Assembly: GCF_007713735.2 (NCBI RefSeq)
Contig: NZ_VMNW02000012.1
Span: 80,544-144,543 of the forward strand
DNA length: 64,000 nt
Reading direction: 5' to 3'
From: Amycolatopsis acidicola
GTDB taxonomy: Bacteria > Actinomycetota > Actinomycetes > Mycobacteriales > Pseudonocardiaceae
Shown here: in pieces, positions 51,229-60,720 of the stretch
Layout of the letters: the number at the start of each line of letters is the position of its first letter
Position numbering within the stretch: the first letter of the stretch is position 1
Translations under genes and position numbers: made by a program
Notes under the pieces: model-generated
What the model was told of the DNA's origin: nothing
The model's database searches: none
What the model saw: only the letters and a program-made list of their open reading frames with translations

Positions 51229-52542
51229 CTAGCGCCGGACCACCACCATCTTCTCCTTGATCCGCCGGAAGGCGGCGTTCGCTTCCCGGAGTACTTCTGC
51301 CTCGTCGGCGAAGGTGAGGTGGCGGTCGCGCAGCACGATCCGGCCGTCGATGACGCTCGTGTCCACCGCGCTGCCGTTCGCGGCGAACACGAGGTGGCTG
51401 TGCAGATGCGCGGGACTCTCGGGGAGCAGCGGGGTGAACATCGCGTTCCCGGTGTCCACGACGATGACATCCGCCTTCCGCCCGGGTTCCAGGCTGCCCG
51501 TTTCGTGCCCCAGCGCCCGCGCGCCCGCGTTCGTCGCCATGCGCAGTACCCGCTCGGCCGGCATGAGGCTCGCGTCGCCCCGGACGGCGCGGTGCATGAG
51601 GGACGCGAACTTCATCACCTCGAACAGGTCGGCGCTGTTGTTGCACTCCGCCGCGTCGTGCCCGAGTCCGACGTTGACCCCCGCCGCGAGCAGCTCCGGG
51701 ACCCTGGCGACGCCGTTGCCGAGTTTGGCGTTGGACGACGGGTTGTGCGAGACGGAGGTCCCGGTCTCCGCCAGCAGCCGGATCTCCTCGTCGTCCAGCC
51801 ACACGCAATGCGCCGCCACCACGTCCGGGCCCAGCAGGCCCGTCTCGTGCGCCAGCACGGTCGGGCGTCTGCCGAACCGTTCGAGGCTGTCCTCCACCTC
51901 GGTGATCGACTCGTTGAGGTGCACGTGGATGCCGGTGCCGAGTTCGTCGGCCAGCGCCCGTGCGTCGCGCAGGAACTCCGGGGACGCCAGGGGAAGCCAC
52001 TCGATCCCGATCCGGACCTCGACGCGCCCGCCGGCCGTCCCGTGGAGATCCTCGAACGCGGAAGCGTTGTCCGCCAACGTGTCCAGGTCGTGTTCGGCGA
52101 GCGCGGTGTCGTTGGACAGCACCGCGCGGATGCCGATGTCCGCCGCCGCGCGGGCCAGCGCGGGCAGCTGCCGGTACATGTCGTTGACGGTGGTGACGCC
52201 GGCCTTGAGGGATTCGGTGTAGCTCGCCATCGCGGCCCAGTACGCCGCCTCGGGGTCGAGTGCCCGGATGATCGGGTACCAGCACTCGTCAAGGTACTCC
52301 CAGAGCGGCAGATGATCGTTGTACCCCTTGCCGAGCGCGGTGTGGTAGTGCAGGTCCACGAGCCCGGGAAGCACGATCTTCCCGGCCGCGTCGATCACCT
52401 CGTCGCCCGGCTCCGGGGGCACGGTCCCCGCGCCGACGCCGGTGATCCGGTCGCCTTCGATCACCACCGTGCCGCGCTCGTGGTAGGTGCCGGCCGCGTC
52501 GAGAGTGAGGATCATGCCGTCCCGCACCAGGATTCTGCTCAT
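51229..52542 (-). CDS. Amidohydrolase (TrzA/AtzA/SsnA-like deaminase)
   Basis: 437 aa. Metal ligands of subtype III amidohydrolases are present: LHYHT near residue 65 (His-x-His), HVHLNES near 220, AHCVWL near 255 and LGHDAAECNNS near 302 (Asp). Relatives deaminate or dechlorinate N-heterocycles (adenosine derivatives, guanine, s-triazines). ATG at 52542 overlaps the stop of the permease gene (ATGA on the minus strand), so permease and hydrolase are coupled; this suits import and deamination of a purine/pyrimidine-like ring. Confidence 0.88.
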   Translation of the reverse strand: MSRILVRDGMILTLDAAGTYHERGTVVIEGDRITGVGAGTVPPEPGDEVIDAAGKIVLPGLVDLHYHTALGKGYNDHLPLWEYLDECWYPIIRALDPEAAYWAAMASYTESLKAGVTTVNDMYRQLPALARAAADIGIRAVLSNDTALAEHDLDTLADNASAFEDLHGTAGGRVEVRIGIEWLPLASPEFLRDARALADELGTGIHVHLNESITEVEDSLERFGRRPTVLAHETGLLGPDVVAAHCVWLDDEEIRLLAETGTSVSHNPSSNAKLGNGVARVPELLAAGVNVGLGHDAAECNNSADLFEVMKFASLMHRAVRGDASLMPAERVLRMATNAGARALGHETGSLEPGRKADVIVVDTGNAMFTPLLPESPAHLHSHLVFAANGSAVDTSVIDGRIVLRDRHLTFADEAEVLREANAAFRRIKEKMVVVRR

Positions 52543-53948
52543 CGTTCGGCCGCCGGGACCGGATCCGCGCCGGCCGCGGCCATCGGTGCCACGTTCTTTT
52601 TCGCCAGCGGCAGCAGGGCGAGGTAGATCGCGCCCGCCACCAGGAAACCCGCGTAGTACGCGAGGTCGGCGCCGTGCAAGGCCTTCGCGACCGGGCCGAC
52701 CCACAACGTCGTGTCCATGAACAGCAACGTGCTCAGCGTGCCCGCCACGAGCGCCACGACCGCGGGCCAGCCCGAGTGCCGGTGCCGCAGCGCGGCGTTG
52801 ACGTCCACCGTGCCGTCGGCCTCCTTGCGCCGGCGCCACCAGTCGATCGCGACCACGGCGGCGAAACAGGGGATCCAGTAACTGATCAGCAACAGCACGT
52901 TCTCGAACCGGTCGGCGAAGTTGTCCGCCGACATCCACAGGCACAGCGCGAGCGCGCACGCGCCGACGACGAGTGCCGCGACCGGGCGGGGAATGCGCAC
53001 GCCGATGGTCTGCAGGGACAGGGATCCGCTGTAGTCGTTCATCGCGTTGCTGGACACGCTCGACAGGATCATCGTCAGCAGCCCGATCACGCCCAGCACC
53101 CCGCCGCCGAGCAGCTCGCGGATCCCCGCGGCGGTCTCGTCACCGAGCGCGCTCGCCCCGGCGGCGCCGATCGCCTGGCCCCACACGTAGGACAGGCTCA
53201 TCCCGAGCGTGGTGAAGGCGAACATCCGCTTGGCCGAGGTGTGCGGCGGCATGTAGCGGGAGAAGTCCGAAGCGTAGGGCGCCCAGGAGATCCCCAGCGA
53301 AAAACCGATCGCGAACACCAGGAACCACGCGCCGGTGCGGTCCCCGCCGTGCACCGTCGCCGTCGTCGTCAGCTCGCTGGCGGCGACGATCTTGATGGTG
53401 ATCACCAGGAAGGCGGCCGCGAGCAGGTAGCTGGAGATCACCTGGAACCGGTGGATGAGCTCGTAGCCGAAGAACCCGACGACGGCTTCCAGCGCCAGCA
53501 CGATGACGATGCCCAGCCACAGCGGCACCCCGGTGAGCTCGTGCATCGCCTGCCCGCCGAAGATCCCGACCAGCGCGTCCCAGGCGATCGCGGACAGCCA
53601 GGCCAGCACCCCCGGCAGCGCCACCCCGCGCCCGAACGGCAGGCGCGCGAACGGCAGCTGGGCGGTCCCGGTCCTCGGGCCCCAGGTGCACAGGTACGCC
53701 GTCACCATCGAGCCGAGGACGGTGCCCAGCAGGATCGCCAGGAACGCGGAGAAGAAGTCCAGGCCGAGCGAGATGCCCAGCGCGCCGGTGAAGACCGCGG
53801 TGATGTTGAGGTTCGGCGCGAACCACACGCTGAACAGCCGCTGGGGGCGGCCGTAGCGTTTGTCGAGGGGGACCGGCGCGATGCCGTGGGACTCCACGCC
53901 GGCATGCGTGCTCGCGGCGGTTCCGCCGGTGCTGGCCGATGAAGACAT
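52539..53948 (-). CDS. NCS1-family nucleobase permease
   Basis: 469 aa with 12 helices. FSVWFAPNLNITAVFTGALG, WLSAIAWDALVGIFGGQAMH, ISWAPYASDFSRYMP and SVSSNAMNDYSGSLSLQTIG are the conserved NCS1 helices that hold sodium and the base. Family substrates are cytosine, uracil, allantoin, hydantoins or purines. ATG at 53948 follows GAGGAGTTTC. The divergent promoter region carries two TGAGATCTCA palindromes. It is the probable importer for the 51-63 kb pathway. Confidence 0.9.
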   Translation of the reverse strand: MSSSASTGGTAASTHAGVESHGIAPVPLDKRYGRPQRLFSVWFAPNLNITAVFTGALGISLGLDFFSAFLAILLGTVLGSMVTAYLCTWGPRTGTAQLPFARLPFGRGVALPGVLAWLSAIAWDALVGIFGGQAMHELTGVPLWLGIVIVLALEAVVGFFGYELIHRFQVISSYLLAAAFLVITIKIVAASELTTTATVHGGDRTGAWFLVFAIGFSLGISWAPYASDFSRYMPPHTSAKRMFAFTTLGMSLSYVWGQAIGAAGASALGDETAAGIRELLGGGVLGVIGLLTMILSSVSSNAMNDYSGSLSLQTIGVRIPRPVAALVVGACALALCLWMSADNFADRFENVLLLISYWIPCFAAVVAIDWWRRRKEADGTVDVNAALRHRHSGWPAVVALVAGTLSTLLFMDTTLWVGPVAKALHGADLAYYAGFLVAGAIYLALLPLAKKNVAPMAAAGADPVPAAER

Positions 53949-53981
53949 CGAAACTCCTCATGATCGGGCCGTGCTCGGAAA

Positions 53982-53991
53982 TGAGATCTCA
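53982..53991. promoter_or_regulatory. TGAGATCTCA operator, copy 1
   Basis: Perfect 10-bp palindrome in AAATGAGATCTCAAAA, upstream of the permease gene. The same core recurs 166 bp away. The cognate regulator is probably the GntR at 63247, not shown. Confidence 0.6.
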
Positions 53992-54118
53992 AAAGATTGC
54001 CGTTGAGGCTGCGCGCGCCGGAAGCCGATGTCAAGGGCCGGGAGTAGCGGTAACCCGGTGGTAACCCGGGTGACTCATTTCCTGGCGGTTAAGCCGATTG
54101 TGACGTGGGCGGGTGCTC

Positions 54119-54157
54119 TTGACAGCGCTCGCTCGATATCGGAGATTTGAGATCTCA
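54119..54157 (+). promoter_or_regulatory. Promoter and TGAGATCTCA operator, copy 2
   Basis: TTGACA at 54119-54124 is a consensus -35 box; GAGATT at 54142-54147, after 17 bp, is a weak -10. The palindrome TGAGATCTCA (54148-54157) in TTTGAGATCTCATTTT lies over the transcript start and 23 bp before the amidohydrolase ATG, where a repressor would block transcription. Confidence 0.6.
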
Positions 54158-54180
54158 TTTTCCGATCCCGGGGGTATCCC

Positions 54181-55593
54181 ATGACCCAGGCGAAGGCGGC
54201 GACCCCGTGCGACACGATCATCACCGCGGGCTGGGTGATCACCGTCGACGCGCGGCGCCGGATTTTCCGTGACGGCGCGGTCGCGATCACCGGCAGCACG
54301 ATCACCGCCGTCGGCAAGGCCGCGGACATCGACGCCCGCTTCACCGCGGGCAGCCGCATCGACCGGCCCGGCGCGGTGGTCATGCCGGGCATGGTCAACG
54401 GGCACCGGCATCTGCTCTGCTGCGCCAAGGGCGCGATGCCCGAAGGCGGCGGGACGCTGGAGGCGCTGCGCCGGTTCATCTACCCGTCGTTCTCGTCGCT
54501 GGAACCCGAGGACATGGCGGTCTACGCGCGGCACGCGACGGCCGAGATGATCCGCAACGGCACGACGCTGTTCGAGGAGCCCGGCTGCGACCACATCGAC
54601 GCCGTCCTGCCCGCGATCGCCGAATCCGGGATGCGCGCGCGGATCGGGTTGTGGACCTGGGACCAGGCCGGGTCCGGCGGCACCGCCGGCCTGCCCGCCT
54701 GGCTGAAGCTGGACACCGGGGCCGCGATCCGGCGCCTGGAGGAGGGTATCGAGATCGTGCGTAAGTTCGGGCACGAGCGCATCCGCCCCGCGGTGACCAT
54801 CGAGGGGGTCACGACCTGCTCCGACGAGCTCACCGTCGCCGCGGCGAAACTCGCCGAGGAGAGTGAAACCCTTGCGGTGCAACACAAGTCGACGAGCCAG
54901 CGCGAGGTCGAACTGGAGCTGAAGCTGTTCGGCGAACGTCCGGTCCGCCACTGCGCCACGATCGGCGCGCTCAACCCGTACACGCTGCTCAACCACGTCA
55001 CGAGCCTGGACGGTGAGGACGTGGCCGCGATCGCCGACACCGGGGCGACCGTGTCGCAGAACCCCAGCACGGCGCTCAAACTCGCCAAGGGCACCACCGC
55101 GTTCGGTAAATGGCCCGAGCTGATCGCCGCCGGCGTGCCGATGGGGCTGGGCACCGACGCGGAGAACTGCTCGAACCACCAGGACATCTGCCGCGCGATG
55201 CAGCTGGCCGCGCTCCTGCCGCGCGACGCGCGCCAGGATCCGAACGCCGTCAGTGCCGAGACGGCGGTGGAGCTGGGCACGCTCGGGGGCGCAAGGGCGC
55301 TGCGCTTCGACGACGTGACCGGGTCACTGGAAGAAGGCAAGGAAGCGGACGTCGTCGTCTTCGACACCGACGACTACGACTGGCGGCCGCTGCACAACCC
55401 GATCGCGAACCTGGCCTACGGGGTCACCGGGCATTCGGTCGACACCGTGCTCATCGGCGGCCGGATCGTGTTGTCCGGCAAGAAAAGCACCGTGTTCGAC
55501 GAGGAGCAGCTCCGCGCGGACGTGGAGCGCACCGACCGGAAGATCCTGGCCAAGATCGGCATCGACCCGCTGCCCGCGTGGCCGGTTCTCTGA
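54181..55593 (+). CDS. Amidohydrolase (TrzN/AtzA-like), second type
   Basis: 470 aa. GMVNGHRHLLCCAKGAMPEG near residue 78 (His-x-His), VQHKST near 238 (His), NHVTSL near 273 (His) and GLGTDAENCSNHQD near 322 (Asp) complete the metal site. It is only distantly similar to the enzyme at 51229, so the two probably take successive steps or different rings. ATG follows a GGGGGTAT stretch. It opens a plus-strand operon running to the GntR gene at 63247, behind the TGAGATCTCA operator. Confidence 0.87.
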   Translation: MTQAKAATPCDTIITAGWVITVDARRRIFRDGAVAITGSTITAVGKAADIDARFTAGSRIDRPGAVVMPGMVNGHRHLLCCAKGAMPEGGGTLEALRRFIYPSFSSLEPEDMAVYARHATAEMIRNGTTLFEEPGCDHIDAVLPAIAESGMRARIGLWTWDQAGSGGTAGLPAWLKLDTGAAIRRLEEGIEIVRKFGHERIRPAVTIEGVTTCSDELTVAAAKLAEESETLAVQHKSTSQREVELELKLFGERPVRHCATIGALNPYTLLNHVTSLDGEDVAAIADTGATVSQNPSTALKLAKGTTAFGKWPELIAAGVPMGLGTDAENCSNHQDICRAMQLAALLPRDARQDPNAVSAETAVELGTLGGARALRFDDVTGSLEEGKEADVVVFDTDDYDWRPLHNPIANLAYGVTGHSVDTVLIGGRIVLSGKKSTVFDEEQLRADVERTDRKILAKIGIDPLPAWPVL

Positions 55594-55620
55594 GCATCCC
55601 CTACGCAGAAAGGGTTTCCC

Positions 55621-56628
55621 ATGTACGGCGGTGTCGCGCTGCAGCCGGTCTACGAGCCGGACCAGTTCGTCGCGATGGTGCGGCAGGTCGAGCAGGCCGG
55701 GCTGGACACGCTCTGGCTCACCGATTCCTCCCTGCACTCCCGCTACACCTACGCGTACCTCACCCTCGCCGCGGTCAACAGCGAGCGGCTGCGGCTGGGG
55801 ACCGCCGTGACCAATCCGGTCACCCGGCATCCCGCGCTCGGCGCGGTGGGCATCTCCACGATCGACGAGATCTCCGGCGGCCGGGCGATCCACGGCATCG
55901 GCGCGGGGGACCGGCCGCTGGACGCGCTCGGGCTCAAACCCGCGAAGCTGGCGATGCTCGAGGACTCCATCGAGGCGGCACGCCGGTTGTGGCGGGGCGA
56001 GCACGTGACGATGCGGGCGCGGGGATTCGAGCTCGACGACGCGCACCTGCGCTTCAGCTCGCGGCCGGACATCCCGGTCTACATCTCCGCCAGCGGACCG
56101 AAAACGCTGGAACTCGCCGGCCGGATCGCCGACGGGGTCGTGCTGCTGGCGGGGCTGCATCCGGACGGGATCTCCTACGCGCTCGAGCACATCGACCGCG
56201 GGGTGGACCAGGCCGGGCGCGGCAAGCGGCCGGAGATCACCGTGTTCGGCTACGGCGCGATCGACGAGGACGAGGAGGTGGCGCTCGCGGCGGGCCGCAC
56301 GATCGCCGCGTGGTTCCCGATGACCGCCCCGGTCTACTGCGAGCTCGCGGGCCTGTCGCCGGACCTCGTCGCGAAGGTGCGGGAGCGCTACGCCGGGGGA
56401 GAGTTCCAGGAAGCCGCTCAGGCGGCCGCGTTGCTGCCCGAGGATTTCGTGCGGCGGATGTCGTTGTCCGGCAACAAATCGGCGGCCCGTGAGCACATCA
56501 GGACGCTGGAGAAGCTGGGCGTCGACAGCATGACGGTCTTCCCGCTCGGCGGCGACGTGACCAGCCGGCTGGCCACGGTGACCGCGTTCGCCGAATGCCT
56601 GCGCGAGGAAGGACACCCCGGCCGATGA
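55621..56628 (+). CDS. LLM-family oxidoreductase, F420-type (Mer-like)
   Basis: 335 aa. GLDTLWLTDSSLHSRYTYAY, LRLGTAVTNPVTRHP, ISTIDEISGGRAIHGIGAGD and VYISASGPKTLELAGRIADG match the 5,10-methylene-H4MPT-reductase (Mer) branch, whose actinobacterial members mostly use coenzyme F420. A redox step on an imine, ketone or alcohol is likely. SD AGAAAGG precedes ATG. ATGA overlap with the next gene. Confidence 0.85.
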   Translation: MYGGVALQPVYEPDQFVAMVRQVEQAGLDTLWLTDSSLHSRYTYAYLTLAAVNSERLRLGTAVTNPVTRHPALGAVGISTIDEISGGRAIHGIGAGDRPLDALGLKPAKLAMLEDSIEAARRLWRGEHVTMRARGFELDDAHLRFSSRPDIPVYISASGPKTLELAGRIADGVVLLAGLHPDGISYALEHIDRGVDQAGRGKRPEITVFGYGAIDEDEEVALAAGRTIAAWFPMTAPVYCELAGLSPDLVAKVRERYAGGEFQEAAQAAALLPEDFVRRMSLSGNKSAAREHIRTLEKLGVDSMTVFPLGGDVTSRLATVTAFAECLREEGHPGR

Positions 56629-58007
56629 AGGTCGTCATCGCCGGCGGGGGCAACGGCGGGCTCTGGGCCGCGCACCGGCTGGCGGGCTCCGCGGAGGTCA
56701 CCGTCGTGGAAGCCGGGATCGACCCCGGCGATCCGGTACCCCGGCGGTTCCTGCACGAGCACGGTTTCCCCGACTGCGACTGGGATTACACCGACACCGA
56801 CAGCGGACGGCACCTGGTGCGCGGCCGCGTCCTCGGTGGTGGGTCCACAGTCAACGCCGCGGCAGGCTCGCGCGGGCAGGCCGGGGGTTTCGCGGACTGG
56901 GGCGAGGGCTGGCAGTGGGACGATCTGCTGCCCGCCCTTCGGGAGATCGAATCCGACGAACAGTACGGGGACCGGGAGTATCACGGCGACCGGGGCCCGA
57001 TCCGGATCACGCGCCTTTCGCCGGGCCCGCTCGAACGGGCCTTCGGCGAGGCAGCGGCCGCCGAAGGGCACGCGGACTGCCCCGACCACAACGCCCCCGG
57101 GGCGTTCGGGGTGGGACCGTGGCCCACCAACCGGGTCGACGGTGGCCGGTGGGGCTGTCTCGCGGCGGTCGCCCCGCTCGTCCGGCCGCGCGTGAATCTG
57201 CGGGCACAAACCTTGGTGCGGCGGATCCTTTTCGACGGCGACAGCGCGACCGGCGTCGAAATCGAAGGCCCCGGCGGTGTCGAGCGGCTGCCCGCCGATC
57301 TCGTGTTGTGCGCGGGCGGCGCTTACGGCACACCGGAACTGCTGTGGCGTTCCGGCGTCGACGCGCCGCAGATCGGCGTGGGCCTGCAAGACCATCCGTG
57401 GGTGATGCTCGACGTCGAAGCGGATCCGGACGCGATCGCCCAGCGCCCGGTCAGCGGGAGCCTGCTGCGCGGCTGGCTCGACGATCCCGCCGACGAATAC
57501 CAGGTCTTCCCGTTTTCGGCCTGGCTCTACGACCGCACCGCGTCGCGCGGCACCTGGAGTGTGTCGGTCGCGTTGATGCAGCCCGAAAGCCGGGGCCGTG
57601 TCACCCGCGGCCCCGGCGACCGCGCGCGGATCAGCCTGGGACACCTCGCCGAGCGCCGCGACGTGGACCGGATGCTCACCGCGATCGAGCGCACGGACGC
57701 GGTGCTCGCCCGGATGGAAGCGGAGGGGACGATCAAGATCCCGCCCGGTTCCTGGTGGCGCGGCGTGGACCTCGAGCGCGAACTGCGCCGCCGGGTCGAG
57801 ACCTACAACCACCCGGTCGGCTCGTGCGGGATCGGCCGCACCGTGGACCGGCGCCTGAACGTGCGCGGCACGCGCGGGCTCAAGATCGTCGACGCGTCGG
57901 TGATGCCGAGCATCCCCAACGGCGGCCCCAATCTCGTCAGCATGGCCATCGGCCTCATCGGTGGGTCACTCGCGCTCGCCGACGCCGGACTCGCCCGAAC
58001 CCCCTAG
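56625..58007 (+). CDS. GMC-family FAD oxidoreductase
   Basis: 460 aa. VVIAGGGNGGLWAAHRLAG (FAD), HLVRGRVLGGGSTVNAAAGS near residue 67, LVLCAGGAYGTPELLWRSG near 228, NHPVGSCGIG near 395 with the catalytic His, and VDASVMPSIPNGGPNLVSMA near the end. GMC enzymes oxidise alcohols to aldehydes. The aldehyde dehydrogenase gene directly after it makes an alcohol-to-acid pair. Shorter than most members (about 500-550). Confidence 0.87.
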   Translation: MKVVIAGGGNGGLWAAHRLAGSAEVTVVEAGIDPGDPVPRRFLHEHGFPDCDWDYTDTDSGRHLVRGRVLGGGSTVNAAAGSRGQAGGFADWGEGWQWDDLLPALREIESDEQYGDREYHGDRGPIRITRLSPGPLERAFGEAAAAEGHADCPDHNAPGAFGVGPWPTNRVDGGRWGCLAAVAPLVRPRVNLRAQTLVRRILFDGDSATGVEIEGPGGVERLPADLVLCAGGAYGTPELLWRSGVDAPQIGVGLQDHPWVMLDVEADPDAIAQRPVSGSLLRGWLDDPADEYQVFPFSAWLYDRTASRGTWSVSVALMQPESRGRVTRGPGDRARISLGHLAERRDVDRMLTAIERTDAVLARMEAEGTIKIPPGSWWRGVDLERELRRRVETYNHPVGSCGIGRTVDRRLNVRGTRGLKIVDASVMPSIPNGGPNLVSMAIGLIGGSLALADAGLARTP

Positions 58008-58016
58008 GAGTACTTT

Positions 58017-59504
58017 GTGGACACACCGGTTCTGCCCGCGGTCAAGGAGTTCCTGAGCGGACCGCCCGGGCTGTTCATCGGCGGCGAGTTCCGCCCGTCC
58101 GCCGACGGCGCGACCCTGCCCGTGCTCGACCCGGCGAACGGCGAACAACTCTGCGCGGTCGCGGCGGGCACCGCGGCCGACATCGACGCGGCCGTCGCGG
58201 CGGCGCGCGCCGCATTGCCCGGCTGGCAGGCGATGGCGCCGTCGGAACGAGCGGATCTGTTGTGGCGGCTGGGAGAAGCGCTCGCCGAGCGCGCGGATGA
58301 GTTCGGCCAGCTGGAAAGTCTCGACAACGGGAAGCCGCTCGGCGAGTCCGCGGAGCTGGACGTGCCGTTGTGCGCGTCGTTGTTCAAGTACTACGCGGGC
58401 TGGGTGACCAAACTCGGCGGCGAATCGCTCGCGCCTGCCAGCGGGATGCCCATGCACGTCTACACGCGGCGGGAACCGGTCGGCGTCGTCGGCGCGATCA
58501 TCCCGTGGAACTTCCCCCTGCTGATGTGCGGCTACAAGCTGGGCCCGGCGCTCGCCGCGGGCAACACCGTGGTGCTCAAACCCGCCGAGCAGACGCCGTT
58601 GTCCGCGCTGCGGCTCGCGCGTCTCGTGGACGAACTGGGTTTCCCGCCCGGGGTGGTCAACGTGGTCACCGGCGACGGCCCGTCCGCCGGCGCGCCACTG
58701 GCCGCGCACCCGGACGTCGACAAGATCACGTTCACCGGCGAGAACAGCACCGGCCGGAAGATCATCGCCGCGTCCGCGGGCAACATGAAGCGGCTTTCCC
58801 TGGAACTGGGCGGGAAATCGCCGAGCCTGGTGTTCGACGACGCCGACCTCGACGCCGCGGTCGAGGGGACCTTCGGGGCGGTGTACTTCAACCAGGGCCA
58901 GTGCTGCATCGCCGGCGCGCGGGTGTTCGTCCACAGTGGAATCCACGACGAGTTCGTCGCGCGGCTGGCCGAACGCGTCGCCGAGGTCCGCCTCGGCCCC
59001 GGGCTCTCGGACGAGAGCACGATGGGGCCGCTGGTGAGCGCCGAACAGCGGGATCGCGTCGAGGAGCTGATCCGGTCCGGGCTCGCCGAGGGCGCCGAGG
59101 CTGTCGTCGGCGGAGACAAGATCACGGATCCCGCGCTGGCACCGGGTTTCTACGTGCGGCCGACGCTGTTCACCGGCGCCACCCCGGACATGCGGATCAT
59201 GCGCGAGGAGATCTTCGGGCCGGTGGCGATGGTCGCGAAGTTCGACACCGAGGAAGAGGCGGTCGACCTCGCCAACGACACCGCGTTCGGGCTGGCTTCG
59301 GGAATCTGGACCAGGGACGTCCGGCGCTCGCACCGCGTGGCGGCCGCGATCAAGGCCGGGGTCGTCTGGGTCAACACCTACGGCATGTTCGACGTCGCCA
59401 TCCCGTACGGCGGCTTCAAGGCCAGCGGCTACGGCAAGGAGCTCGGCCGGGAGGCGCTCGATCCCTATCTGCAGACGAAGACCGTCTGGGTCGGACTGTC
59501 CTGA
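58017..59504 (+). CDS. NAD(P)-dependent aldehyde dehydrogenase
   Basis: 495 aa. PWNFPLLMCGYKLGPALAAG near 163, SLELGGKSPSLVFDDADLD with the general-base Glu near 263, and FNQGQCCIAGARVFVH with the catalytic Cys near 297. C-terminal YGGFKASGYGKELGREALDP. GTG start after GGAGTAC. It would oxidise the aldehyde made by the GMC protein. Confidence 0.9.
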   Translation: MDTPVLPAVKEFLSGPPGLFIGGEFRPSADGATLPVLDPANGEQLCAVAAGTAADIDAAVAAARAALPGWQAMAPSERADLLWRLGEALAERADEFGQLESLDNGKPLGESAELDVPLCASLFKYYAGWVTKLGGESLAPASGMPMHVYTRREPVGVVGAIIPWNFPLLMCGYKLGPALAAGNTVVLKPAEQTPLSALRLARLVDELGFPPGVVNVVTGDGPSAGAPLAAHPDVDKITFTGENSTGRKIIAASAGNMKRLSLELGGKSPSLVFDDADLDAAVEGTFGAVYFNQGQCCIAGARVFVHSGIHDEFVARLAERVAEVRLGPGLSDESTMGPLVSAEQRDRVEELIRSGLAEGAEAVVGGDKITDPALAPGFYVRPTLFTGATPDMRIMREEIFGPVAMVAKFDTEEEAVDLANDTAFGLASGIWTRDVRRSHRVAAAIKAGVVWVNTYGMFDVAIPYGGFKASGYGKELGREALDPYLQTKTVWVGLS

Positions 59505-59532
59505 CGGTGCAGCGCGAGAAATGTGGAGTGTG

Positions 59533-60720
59533 ATGGAAAAGTCAGCCGCGGTCGCCAAGGCGATCGCCAGTATCGACACCGCTCGCGTGGTCGAGCTCGT
59601 GCGGCAGGTGTGCCGGATCCCGAGCGTGCTCGGCGACGAGAAGGCGTTCGCCGAGTACCTCTTCGGCGTCATGAAGGACTCCGGGTTCACCGACGTGCAC
59701 CTGCAGGACGTGCTGCCGGACCGGCCGAACGCCGTCGGTGAGCTCGATTTCGGCGCGGGCCCGCGCGTGGTGTTCACCGGGCACCTGGACACGAAGCCGG
59801 TGTCGATCGGCTGGACGGAGGCCGAGCCCTTCAGCGGCGACCTGATCGACGGGCACGTGTACGGGCACGGGATCATGGACATGAAGGCGGCGCTGGTCTG
59901 CCAGCTCGTCGCGGCGGAGGCGGTGCGCTCGTCCGGGGTGCCGGTGTCCGGGCGGCTGGGTTTCGCCGGCGTCAGCGATCACATGGGCGACCAGCTCGGG
60001 TCGATCCGCTACTTCGACTCCTACAGCGCGGATCTGTGCGTGCTCGGCGAGCTTTCGGACAACGAGATCTACCTCGGTCACCGCGGCCGCTACTACTTCG
60101 ACATCACCGCGCAGGGCCTGTCCGCGCACACCTGCCACAAACCCCTGGCCGTCAACGCGAACATGCTGGCCGCCAAGGCGATCATCGAACTGGACGCGTC
60201 CCGGCTGACCCCGGAGCTGGAGCCGTGGGTGCGCGACCTGTTCGGCGAAGAGACCTACATGGCGCCCGGCCGCGTCTACGGCGGGCTGCCGCCGGGCGGG
60301 CCGTCGATGATCCCCGACGAGTGCGTGATCCGGCTCGACTGCCGCCCGCAGCCCGGCGTCAGCGTGGAGACCGTGCGCGCGGAGCTGGACCGCTGTCTGG
60401 ACAACGTCGCACGCGTCGATCCCCGGTTCCGGGCGCGGATCGAGCTCGCCGACGTCAAATCCGGTTACGTCGCGGACCCGGAGACCACAGTGGTACAGAC
60501 CATGGTCGAGGCGGTGCGGGAGGTGCGGGGCACCGAACCGCCGCTCAAGGCCGCGGGCTGGCTCGGCGACACGGCCAGCTTCGGCGACAAGATCCCGACC
60601 GTGATCTTCGGGCCCGGCGGTGAGCCGGTGTACTGCCCCAACGAGCGGCTCTCCGTCGACGACATCGTCGAAGCCACCCAGGTCTATACGGCCTTCGCGA
60701 CACTGGCGCTGCTTTCATGA
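59533..60720 (+). CDS. M20-family hydrolase-like protein with altered metal site
   Basis: 395 aa, ArgE/DapE/M20 fold. FTGHLDTKPVS near residue 80 and YGHGIMDMKAALVCQL near 113 keep the first His and the bridging Asp; GELSDNEIYLGHRGR near 170 keeps the third ligand region. The usual catalytic/ligand Glu-Glu is replaced by VSDHMGDQLGS near 148, and the last His segment reads GPGGEPVYCPNERL with Cys instead of His. It may not be a normal di-zinc amidohydrolase. ATG 59533 follows GTGGAGTGTG. The next gene overlaps by ATGA. Confidence 0.8.
   Translation: MEKSAAVAKAIASIDTARVVELVRQVCRIPSVLGDEKAFAEYLFGVMKDSGFTDVHLQDVLPDRPNAVGELDFGAGPRVVFTGHLDTKPVSIGWTEAEPFSGDLIDGHVYGHGIMDMKAALVCQLVAAEAVRSSGVPVSGRLGFAGVSDHMGDQLGSIRYFDSYSADLCVLGELSDNEIYLGHRGRYYFDITAQGLSAHTCHKPLAVNANMLAAKAIIELDASRLTPELEPWVRDLFGEETYMAPGRVYGGLPPGGPSMIPDECVIRLDCRPQPGVSVETVRAELDRCLDNVARVDPRFRARIELADVKSGYVADPETTVVQTMVEAVREVRGTEPPLKAAGWLGDTASFGDKIPTVIFGPGGEPVYCPNERLSVDDIVEATQVYTAFATLALLS

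Noticed and set aside
50911..51260. Plus-strand open frames over the 21-nt repeats
   Set aside because: Low-complexity translations with no SD or recognisable domain. They reflect the repeat period, not genes.
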